A DNA stretch of 12,817 nt from Pseudomonadota bacterium (GTDB lineage: Bacteria > Pseudomonadota > Alphaproteobacteria > Caulobacterales > Caulobacteraceae). The notes beneath the pieces were generated by a model. The model saw only the letters and a list, made by a program, of their open reading frames with translations, did no database searches and was not told the origin of the DNA. Location: positions 1 through 12,817 of the forward strand of contig JAEYNH010000154.1 of NCBI GenBank assembly GCA_023412655.1. The letters run 5' to 3'. Shown in pieces: positions 7,073-12,432 of the stretch. A program made the position numbers and the translations under genes. Numbering within the stretch: the first letter of the stretch is position 1; the number at the start of each line of letters is the position of its first letter.

Positions 7073-8614
7073 TCACACGATGCGCGAGCCTTCCTTGCCC
7101 CAGTAGGCGTCGCGGATCAGGCGCTTGTAGAGCTTGCCGGTGGGGTGGCGGGGGAGTTCCTGCATGAAGTCCAGCTTCCGGGGCGCCTTCACATGGCTGA
7201 GGTTGGCTCTGGCGAACGCCAGCAGTTCTTCGCGCAGCGGCTCGCCCGCTTCGGACCATTCCGCCGGCTGGATCACCGCCACCACCTGCTCGCCCATCTC
7301 CTCGTGCGGCGCGCCGACCACGGCCACGTCGGCCACCTTCGGATGGCCGATCAGCAGGTTCTCGATCTCCTGCGGATAGATGTTCACCCCGCCCGAGATG
7401 ATCATGAAGCTCTTGCGGTCGGTGAGGTAGAGGTAGCCGTCCTCGTCAGCCCAGCCCACGTCGCCCAGGGTCGTCCAGCCGTGCCGGTTCGTGCACTCGG
7501 CCACCTTCTCGGGCGCGTTGTGGTAGGTGAGCGGCGGGCCGTTGGCGAAGTGGACGACGCCTTCGTTGCGCGGCGGCAGCGCCTCGCCGTCCTCGTTGCA
7601 GATCCTCAGCTCGCCCAGCACCGCCTTACCCACCGAGCCCTTGCGCTGCAGCCACTCCTGGGAGGTGATGAAGCAGAACCCGTTGCCCTCGGTGCCGGCG
7701 TAGTACTCGTAGATCACCGGCCCCCACCAGGCGATCATCTGCTCCTTCACCGGGATGGGGCAGGGGGCGGCGGCGTGCACCGCCGACTTCATCGACGAGA
7801 CGTCGTACTTCGCCCGCACTTCCTCCGGCAGCTTCAGCATCCGCACGAAGTGGGTGGGCACGAACTGGCCGCAGTCGCAGCGGTGCTTCTCGATCAGGGC
7901 CAGGGCCTGCTCGGGGTCGAACTTCTCCATCACCACCACTGTCCCGCCCAGCTTGTGGACGGTCATGCACCAGCGCAGCGGGGCGGCGTGATAGAGCGGG
8001 GCGGGGGACAGGTAGGTCCAGCCTTCCTGGAAGCCGAACAGACCCTGGGCCATCATCTGCAGCGCGTTGGGGCTGTCGATGGGAAGGCCGGTGAGCGCCG
8101 GCTTCACGCCCTTTGGGCGGCCGGTGGTCCCTGACGAATAGAGCATGTCCGAGCCCGCCGCCTCGTCGGCGATGGGTTCGGCGGGCATGGCCGCGCGGGC
8201 CTCCTCGAAGCTCTGGTAGGGCGCCCGCGCCGGGGCCCCCGCCATGAACAGCTTCACGTCCTTAAGCACGTCCGGCAGCTCGTCGACCACCGGGCCGACG
8301 CCCGGCGAGGCGATCACCAGCTTCGCGCCGCAGTCCTCCACGATGTACTGCACCTCGGCGGCCGTGAGCTTCGACGAGATACAGGTGAAGTAGAGGCCCG
8401 AACGCTGGGCCGCCCAGGCGATTTCGAAATAGCGCGGATTGTTGTCCATGAAGACGGCGATCACGTCGCCGGTCGCCAGGCCCAGGGCCCGGAACAGCTG
8501 CGCGCCCTGGTTCGAGCGGTCTTCCAGTTCCCTGTAGGTGACGGTCTCGCCGCTGCTCGCCATGACATAGGCGGCCCGGTCGGGCTGGCTCTTGGCGTGG
8601 TGCGCCGGATGCAT
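7073..8614 (-). CDS. AMP-forming acyl-CoA synthetase (ANL superfamily)
   Basis: This 513-residue enzyme should activate a carboxylic acid with ATP to an acyl-adenylate and then load it onto CoA. The adenylation motifs are in order: the phosphate-binding loop LYSSGTTGRPKGVK (about 158-171), YEYYAGTEG with Glu309, GDVGWADEDGYLYLTDR with Asp385 and Arg400, the hinge region SGGVNIYPQEIE, and PTGKLYKR with the catalytic Lys494. Length and motifs fit medium/long-chain or aromatic acyl-CoA ligases (FadD-like); the acid is not determinable. No signal peptide is seen. GGGAG seven bases upstream supports ATG 8614. The gene is divergent from the crotonase-fold gene across a 130-bp spacer with an operator-like palindrome, which suggests shared control and a common pathway. 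Confidence 0.93.
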   Translation of the reverse strand: MHPAHHAKSQPDRAAYVMASSGETVTYRELEDRSNQGAQLFRALGLATGDVIAVFMDNNPRYFEIAWAAQRSGLYFTCISSKLTAAEVQYIVEDCGAKLVIASPGVGPVVDELPDVLKDVKLFMAGAPARAPYQSFEEARAAMPAEPIADEAAGSDMLYSSGTTGRPKGVKPALTGLPIDSPNALQMMAQGLFGFQEGWTYLSPAPLYHAAPLRWCMTVHKLGGTVVVMEKFDPEQALALIEKHRCDCGQFVPTHFVRMLKLPEEVRAKYDVSSMKSAVHAAAPCPIPVKEQMIAWWGPVIYEYYAGTEGNGFCFITSQEWLQRKGSVGKAVLGELRICNEDGEALPPRNEGVVHFANGPPLTYHNAPEKVAECTNRHGWTTLGDVGWADEDGYLYLTDRKSFMIISGGVNIYPQEIENLLIGHPKVADVAVVGAPHEEMGEQVVAVIQPAEWSEAGEPLREELLAFARANLSHVKAPRKLDFMQELPRHPTGKLYKRLIRDAYWGKEGSRIV

Positions 8615-8678
8615 GCGTTCGCTCCCGCGGCGGGTTCGCTCCCGCCCTGATGCTTATCTGTGCTGAAGGATTGCGGCC

Positions 8679-8699
8679 CTTGACCTACGGTCCGTCAAG
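8679..8699. promoter_or_regulatory. 21-bp near-palindrome, candidate operator between the acyl-CoA genes
   Basis: Arms CTTGAC (8679-8684) and GTCAAG (8694-8699) are perfectly complementary, and two further inner pairs flank the centre, giving 8 of 10 symmetric positions. Size and symmetry suit a TetR- or GntR-type dimer. It covers the -35 element and half of the spacer of the likely promoter of the plus-strand gene. Which regulator binds is unknown; none is encoded next to it. Confidence 0.55.
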
Positions 8700-8710
8700 C
8701 TGGCGGCTAT
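8681..8710 (+). promoter_or_regulatory. putative sigma-70 promoter of the crotonase-fold gene
   Basis: TTGACC (8681-8686) and GGCTAT (8705-8710) are 18 bases apart, resembling the -35/-10 elements of GC-rich alphaproteobacteria. A start site near 8717 would give a leader of about 28 bases to the chosen ATG. This agrees with using ATG 8745 rather than the in-frame ATG at 8709. Confidence 0.45.
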
Positions 8711-8744
8711 GCCGGCCCAAAGCGCCGAGAAAAGAGGGAGCGTC

Positions 8745-9629
8745 ATGCCCAAGCCCGCCTTCGAGACCCTGGACTATGCGGTGGAGGACGGCGTCGCCGT
8801 CATCACCCTCAACCGTCCTGACAAGCTGAACGCCTTCAACACCACCATGATGCAGGAGCTGATCGCCGCCTTCGACGAGACGGACGGCGACGATGCGGTG
8901 CGGGCGGTGATCATCACCGGCGCCGGACGGGCCTTCTGCGCCGGCGCGGACCTGTCGGGTGGGGCCAAGACCTTCGACTATGACGCCCGCGGCGGGGCCG
9001 ACCAGGCCGCCCGCCAGCAGGATGGCGTCCACCGGGACGGCGGCGGCCTCGTCACCCTGCGCATCTTCGAAAGCCTGAAGCCGGTGATCTCGGCCTGCAA
9101 TGGCGCGGCGGTGGGCGTGGGCGTCACCATGCAGCTGGCCATGGACATCCGCCTGGCCTCCAGCGAGGCGCGCTACGGCTTTGTCTTCGCGCGGCGCGGG
9201 ATCAATCCGGAGGCGGCCTCGTCCTGGTTCCTGCCCCGGCTGGTGGGGGTCCAGACGGCGCTGGAGTGGTGCTACACGGGCCGGATCTTCCCCGCCCAGG
9301 AGGCGCATGAGCGGGGGCTGGTGCGCTCGGTCCACGCGCCGGACGAACTGCTGCCGGCGGCCAAGGCGCTGGCCCGGGAGATCGCCGACAACACCGCGCC
9401 GGTCTCCGTCGCCCTGACTCGCCAGCTCATCTGGCGGATGGCCGGCGCGCCGCATCCAATGGAGGCTCACAAGGCCGATAGCCGCGCCATCCAGGCCCGG
9501 GGCCGCTCGGGGGATGCGCGTGAGGGGGTGACCTCGTTCCTGGAGAAGCGTCCGCCGCGCTACCCCGACCGCGTCTCGGTCGACCTGCCCGACATCTGGA
9601 CCCAGTGGACGCCTCCGAAGTTCAGCTAA
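8745..9629 (+). CDS. crotonase-fold acyl-CoA enzyme, probable enoyl-CoA isomerase type
   Basis: This 294-residue protein belongs to the enoyl-CoA hydratase/isomerase superfamily, acting on acyl-CoA thioesters with an oxyanion hole. GAGRAFCAGADL (59-70) and CNGAAVGVG (118-126) supply the oxyanion-hole backbone. In classical hydratases two glutamates sit in the CELA and QPE motifs; by my alignment they are Thr128 and Phe148 here. Instead Glu155 in GINPEAASSW falls where delta3-delta2-enoyl-CoA isomerases of the ECI2 type carry their glutamate (SPEGCSS). I infer isomerase-like or other non-hydratase chemistry. The start is ATG 8745, with GAGGGAG four bases upstream; ATG 8709 lies at the predicted -10 element. 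The C-terminus is longer than in short hydratases (about 260). It is divergent from the acyl-CoA ligase. Confidence 0.9.
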   Translation: MPKPAFETLDYAVEDGVAVITLNRPDKLNAFNTTMMQELIAAFDETDGDDAVRAVIITGAGRAFCAGADLSGGAKTFDYDARGGADQAARQQDGVHRDGGGLVTLRIFESLKPVISACNGAAVGVGVTMQLAMDIRLASSEARYGFVFARRGINPEAASSWFLPRLVGVQTALEWCYTGRIFPAQEAHERGLVRSVHAPDELLPAAKALAREIADNTAPVSVALTRQLIWRMAGAPHPMEAHKADSRAIQARGRSGDAREGVTSFLEKRPPRYPDRVSVDLPDIWTQWTPPKFS

Positions 9630-9633
9630 CCAC

Positions 9634-9648
9634 TGATAATCATTACAG
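9634..9648. promoter_or_regulatory. Fur-box-like sequence
   Basis: TGATAATCATTACAG just after the crotonase stop matches the first 12 positions of the 7-1-7 Fur consensus TGATAATNATTATCA and diverges in the last three. It is 268 bp upstream of mucR, so it could serve a distant mucR promoter. It could equally be chance. Confidence 0.25.
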
Positions 9649-9662
9649 ATTGGGCCGGTGGC

Positions 9663-9694
9663 GCGGCGTCGCGGCTTCCATGCCGCGGCGTCGC
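9663..9694 (+). terminator. strong hairpin after the crotonase-fold gene
   Basis: A 13-bp stem (9663-9675 with 9682-9694, two G-U pairs) encloses a six-base loop TTCCAT. It starts 33 bases beyond the crotonase stop. The stem is very stable, but no T-tract follows, so it may be a transcript-end stabilising structure or a factor-assisted terminator and not a canonical intrinsic one. Confidence 0.45.
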
Positions 9695-9915
9695 CCTGCC
9701 GCGGTACGATCGCGAGTCGCGGCGCTGCACAGTTACAGTTTCAAGCCTTACTCGTTCCGCGATACTGAGCACTGTTGAGCTCGAACCTTTATCAATTTTC
9801 ATATGTGCAGGCGGATTGAACTCTATTTCCGTGTTGTCCCTCGCCAACGTTCCGGATATTGACCGCCTGTATTGTTCAGTCGCCTGCATTGGTGCGGATT
9901 TCGCGGAACGAGAAA
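9695..9915 (+). promoter_or_regulatory. AT-rich leader/promoter region of mucR
   Basis: From roughly 9730 to 9870 the sequence is markedly richer in A and T than anything else in the window, with stretches such as CTTTATCAATTTTCATATG. MucR proteins bind AT-rich DNA and often repress their own genes, so autoregulation is a reasonable inference. One GANTC site (GAGTC 9714-9718) is present. I see no single convincing -35/-10 pair; TTGACC near 9860 lacks a good -10. I find no gene in this stretch. Confidence 0.4.
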
Positions 9916-10335
9916 ATGGACGAAAAAACGGAAGTCATCGAGATGACGGCGGACATCGTCTCCGCCTATGTGGGCAACAACACGGTCGCCGCCGCTGACC
10001 TGCCTGGACTGATTCAGAGCGTGCACCGGGCGCTGGCGGGCGTTTCGTCGGGGGCTGAGACCGTCGAGGCCCAGCCGAAGGAGCCGGCCGTGCCGATCCG
10101 CCGCTCGATCACCCCGGATTATCTCGTCTGCCTCGAGGACGGCCGCAAGTTCAAGTCGCTGAAGCGCCACCTGCGGACCAAGTACAACATGAGCCCGGAA
10201 GAATACCGCGCCAAGTGGGGCCTGCCGAAGGACTACCCGATGGTCGCGCCGAACTACGCCAAGGCTCGTTCGGACCTGGCGAAGCAGATGGGCCTCGGCC
10301 AGGGCGGCCGTCAGGCGCCGCGCAAGAAGCGCTGA
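9916..10335 (+). CDS. mucR: Ros/MucR family transcriptional regulator
   Basis: This 139-residue regulator is a global, H-NS-like silencer in alphaproteobacteria; in Caulobacter the MucR paralogues repress G1/S-phase genes together with CtrA and SciP. The N-terminal half (1-60) is the oligomerisation region, and the DNA-binding domain follows: DYLVCLEDGRKFKSLKRHLRTKYNMSPEEYRAKWGL (given as 68-102; key residues Cys72, Asp75, His85), then LPKDYPMVAPNYA and a basic C-terminus (PRKKR). The zinc-ligand set is incomplete: Asp75 replaces the second Cys and Lys89/Tyr90 stand where Ros has histidines. ATG 9916 is chosen from GGAACGAG just upstream and the typical MucR N-terminus; an earlier in-frame start would add 19 unrelated residues. 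It is monocistronic, ending at a strong terminator. Confidence 0.93.
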   Translation: MDEKTEVIEMTADIVSAYVGNNTVAAADLPGLIQSVHRALAGVSSGAETVEAQPKEPAVPIRRSITPDYLVCLEDGRKFKSLKRHLRTKYNMSPEEYRAKWGLPKDYPMVAPNYAKARSDLAKQMGLGQGGRQAPRKKR

Positions 10336-10383
10336 TATGGCTCGGCGGAGGCAGGCGCCTTCGCCGTTCCGATCGGTTAAGGG

Positions 10384-10414
10384 ACGCCCGCCGCCTGGCG
10401 GGCGTTTTCTTTTT
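10384..10414 (+). terminator. intrinsic terminator of mucR
   Basis: A perfect 9-bp stem, ACGCCCGCC (10384-10392) with GGCGGGCGT (10397-10405), has a GCCT tetraloop and is followed by TTTCTTTTT. It lies 48 bases past the mucR stop and is the clearest intrinsic terminator in the window. It separates mucR from the PAS gene, which therefore needs its own promoter. Confidence 0.93.
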
Positions 10415-10458
10415 CGGGCCAGCCCAGGCGTTTTCTTGCGCCCGGCCATGATTTTGCC

Positions 10459-10488
10459 TTGCCGCCGATTCGCGCATCAGGCGATAAG
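10459..10488 (+). promoter_or_regulatory. putative promoter of the PAS gene
   Basis: TTGCCG (10459-10464) and GATAAG (10483-10488) are 18 bases apart, each matching four of six consensus positions. It lies between the mucR terminator and the PAS ATG, giving a leader of about 35 bases. GANTC sites fall in the spacer and immediately after the -10, an arrangement compatible with GcrA/CcrM-dependent promoters. It is a prediction from sequence only. Confidence 0.4.
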
Positions 10489-10524
10489 TGATTCGTCGTG
10501 ATTCCAAAGAGTTGTTAAGGAATC
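10467..10524. promoter_or_regulatory. cluster of four GANTC (CcrM) methylation sites
   Basis: GATTC occurs at 10467-10471, 10490-10494 and 10500-10504, and GAATC at 10520-10524. The last three start at 10-bp multiples, so they lie on one face of the helix. GTGATTC is itself directly repeated. In Caulobacterales GANTC is methylated by CcrM and read by GcrA at cell-cycle promoters. Four copies in 58 bp is far more than base composition predicts (about one per 300 bp). Confidence 0.75.
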
Positions 10525-10529
10525 TGTTG

Positions 10530-11018
10530 ATGGCGGCGCAGATCGGAGCTCCGGCGGCGGCGATCCGCGCGCATGAGGAGCTCTTCGCGTACTGGAGCTC
10601 CCTGCGCCGCGGCGCAGGCCTGCCCGCGCGCGCCGATATCCACCCGGGCGGCTTCAAGCGCCTGCTGCCCACCGTCAGCCTGATCGATGTCATCCAGGGG
10701 ACGCCGCTGGACTATCGTATCCGCCTCGCCGGCACCGCCCTCTACAATGTCTATGGCCGTGAGATCACCGGCCGCCGGTTGGGCGAAGTCTACAACTCGG
10801 CCGCCGCCGACTACTGGCGCAGCGAGCTCGGCAAGGTGGTGACCGAACGCCGCCCCGCAGTGGGCATCCACAACCTCGCCTGGCGAGGCGCCTCGCATCT
10901 GTCAGTGGTGTGGCTGCGCCTGCCTCTGGCGTCCAACGGCGCCGACGTGGACATGATCCTCGGATTTGATGCGGTCGTGGGGCTCAGCGCCATGCCGACG
11001 GGTATTCGCGCCGCCTAA
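10530..11018 (+). CDS. single-domain PAS_5 protein
   Basis: This 162-residue soluble protein consists almost entirely of one PAS domain of the PAS_5 type. Its family pattern is visible: HEELFAYWSSLRRGAGLPARADIHP (W22, ARAD, P39), FKRLLPTVSLIDVI, DYRIRLAGTALYNVYGREITGRRLGEV, and a C-terminal strand ending LGFDAVVGL. It carries no kinase, cyclase or DNA-binding domain, so it probably acts by binding partners or a ligand. MopJ, a polar single-PAS cell-cycle protein of Caulobacter, is a precedent; I cannot say whether this is its orthologue. ATG 10530 is chosen because AAGGA lies eight bases upstream; a GTG at 10488 would add 14 residues without a good RBS and would coincide with the predicted -10. 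GANTC-rich upstream DNA suggests cell-cycle control. Confidence 0.83.
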   Translation: MAAQIGAPAAAIRAHEELFAYWSSLRRGAGLPARADIHPGGFKRLLPTVSLIDVIQGTPLDYRIRLAGTALYNVYGREITGRRLGEVYNSAAADYWRSELGKVVTERRPAVGIHNLAWRGASHLSVVWLRLPLASNGADVDMILGFDAVVGLSAMPTGIRAA

Positions 11019-11027
11019 GTCGCGGCG

Positions 11028-11453
11028 CTAGGCGGCCTGCGCCAGCTCAGCGTCCCGGCGGATGCGCGCCACCATCGAGGCCAGGCCGTTCGAGCGCTGC
11101 GACGACAGGGCCCCGGCCAGGCCAAGTTCCTCGAACGCCGCCTTGGCGTCGAACGCCAGGATCTCCTCGGGCGCATGTCCCGAGTACAGCCGCAGCAGAA
11201 CGGCGATCAGGCCGCGCACGATGTGGGCGTCGGAATCGCCGCGGAAGGCGAGGGTCCCATCGCTCACCGGCTCGGTGACCAGCCAGACCTGGCTCGCGCA
11301 GCCCCGCACCTTGTTGAGCTCCGAGCGCTCGGCGTCCGACAGGGGCGCCAGCTCCTTCCCCAGCTCGATCACATAGCGATAGCGCTCCTCCCAGTCCCCG
11401 AGGAGTTCGAACTCGTCCTTGAGCTCGGTCAGCGCGTCTTGGATGGCGGCCAT
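11028..11453 (-). CDS. sufE: SufE-type cysteine desulfuration protein
   Basis: This 141-residue protein accepts persulfide sulfur from the SufS cysteine desulfurase and passes it to the SufBCD scaffold for Fe-S cluster assembly. The acceptor is Cys52 in KVRGCASQVWL, matching the conserved cysteine of E. coli SufE in position and context. Other family segments are LGDWEERYRYVIELGKEL (18-35), GLIAVLLRLYSG (81-92) and the C-terminal LSSQRSNGLASMV. It is a stand-alone sufE away from a suf operon, as in other alphaproteobacteria. It lies 44 bp downstream of the small histidine kinase on the same strand and may be cotranscribed with it. The RBS is weak. It ends 9 bp from the convergent PAS gene. 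Confidence 0.95.
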   Translation of the reverse strand: MAAIQDALTELKDEFELLGDWEERYRYVIELGKELAPLSDAERSELNKVRGCASQVWLVTEPVSDGTLAFRGDSDAHIVRGLIAVLLRLYSGHAPEEILAFDAKAAFEELGLAGALSSQRSNGLASMVARIRRDAELAQAA

Positions 11454-11497
11454 GGCGAGGCGGACTTAAGGACCTGAGCGCCCAGGCGCAACCGGCT

Positions 11498-12283
11498 TCA
11501 GCCGCCGGGCAGATGGACGCCGGCGGTGAGGCCCTTGCCGGGCTTGGAGGCCAGGGTCAGCCGCCCGCCCATGGCCTTGCAGGTGAGATCGGCGATGGGC
11601 AGCCCCAGGCCCGCGCCTTCGACTTTCCGGGTAAGCGCGTTCTCGCCCTGCTCGAACGGCGCCATCAGCCGCGGCAGGTCGGCCGGATCGAGGCCGCAGC
11701 CCTGGTCGCGGATGACGATCTGGACCCCGTCCGCCAGGCGCTGGGCGCTGACGAAAACCGTGCCGTCCGCCGGCGAGAAGGCGACGGCGTTGTGCAGCAG
11801 GTGGTAGAGGGTGGTCCGCAGCCCGCGCGGATCGGCAGTCACCGTTGGCAGCTCGCCGCGGCCCGAGACCTCCACCTTAACGTCGGTGCGCTCATCGCCC
11901 AGGACAGCGAGGACGTCGTCGATGGCCCCCTCCAGCGGCTCGGGCCGCAGGTCGAAATCCATCGCCTGGGCTTCCAGCCGCGCGATCTCCAGCACTTGAT
12001 TCACAAGTTTCAGCAGCTTGGCGCCGCTGTCGCGGATGATTGCGGCATATTCCCTGTACTGTGGAGCCCCCAGCGGCCCGTAGAGTTCTGATGTCAGGAT
12101 CTCGGAAAAGCCGAGAATCGAATTGAGGGGGGTGCGCAGCTCATGGCTCGCCATCCGCAGGAACGACCGCTTCTGCTCGTCGAGGGCCGGCGCCTGGCGC
12201 TCGGGCGCGCGCGTCGGGGCAGGGCGGATGCGGGCTGCTTGGGGCATAAGGGGGCAGTGGGCCAGGGCTGGATCGGCCGCCAC
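11498..12283 (-). CDS. soluble histidine kinase without a sensor domain
   Basis: This 261-residue protein has a complete kinase core and little else: about 35 residues of proline/alanine-rich N-terminus, then HisKA with FLRMASHELRTPLNSILGFS (phospho-acceptor His47), the helix segment LYGPLGAPQYREYAAIIRDSGAKLL, and HATPase_c with N-box HLLHNAVAF (Asn165), G1 RDQGCGLDP and G2 EGAGLGLPIAD. The histidine box and the GPLG..Y..Y...I..SG pattern resemble the DivJ/PleC/PdhS group that signals to DivK and PleD. No membrane segment, PAS or receiver domain is present, so the input must come through a partner. The start is a GTG at 12283, preceded by AAGG at 7-8 bases; the later ATG at 12247 has no RBS. 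sufE follows 44 bp downstream. Confidence 0.88.
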   Translation of the reverse strand: MAADPALAHCPLMPQAARIRPAPTRAPERQAPALDEQKRSFLRMASHELRTPLNSILGFSEILTSELYGPLGAPQYREYAAIIRDSGAKLLKLVNQVLEIARLEAQAMDFDLRPEPLEGAIDDVLAVLGDERTDVKVEVSGRGELPTVTADPRGLRTTLYHLLHNAVAFSPADGTVFVSAQRLADGVQIVIRDQGCGLDPADLPRLMAPFEQGENALTRKVEGAGLGLPIADLTCKAMGGRLTLASKPGKGLTAGVHLPGG

Positions 12284-12315
12284 AGTGGCGCCTTGCGCTT
12301 ACGATTTCCTTATTC

Positions 12316-12336
12316 CGCTCGCGCCCGGGGCGAGCG
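12316..12336. repeat. 7-bp inverted repeat upstream of the small kinase
   Basis: CGCTCGC (12316-12322) and GCGAGCG (12330-12336) enclose GCCCGGG, in the 149-bp divergent space between the small kinase and the permease fragment. It could be a hairpin or an operator. One GANTC (GACTC 12371-12375) lies nearby. No promoter is evident. Confidence 0.35.
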
Positions 12337-12432
12337 CCCTACCCGCTACGGCGGCGCGCGGCTAAGCTTCGACTCACGTCCATTGGGAAAGGCCTGACCC
12401 AAGCGCCCGTGCCCTATGTCCGCTCCACATCG

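Noticed and set aside
7046..8134. 362-codon plus-strand frame opposite the acyl-CoA synthetase
   Set aside because: The synthetase has all its family motifs on the minus strand; the opposite frame is His/Gly-rich without motifs.
9626..9889. 87-codon minus-strand frame in the mucR upstream region
   Set aside because: It spans the AT-rich leader and the hairpin, has no recognisable motif or convincing RBS, and overlaps a region better explained as regulatory.
10515..10530. CtrA box (TTAA-N7-TTAA) in the PAS leader
   Set aside because: Only the first TTAA half (10515-10518) is present; the second half reads GTTG at the right spacing.
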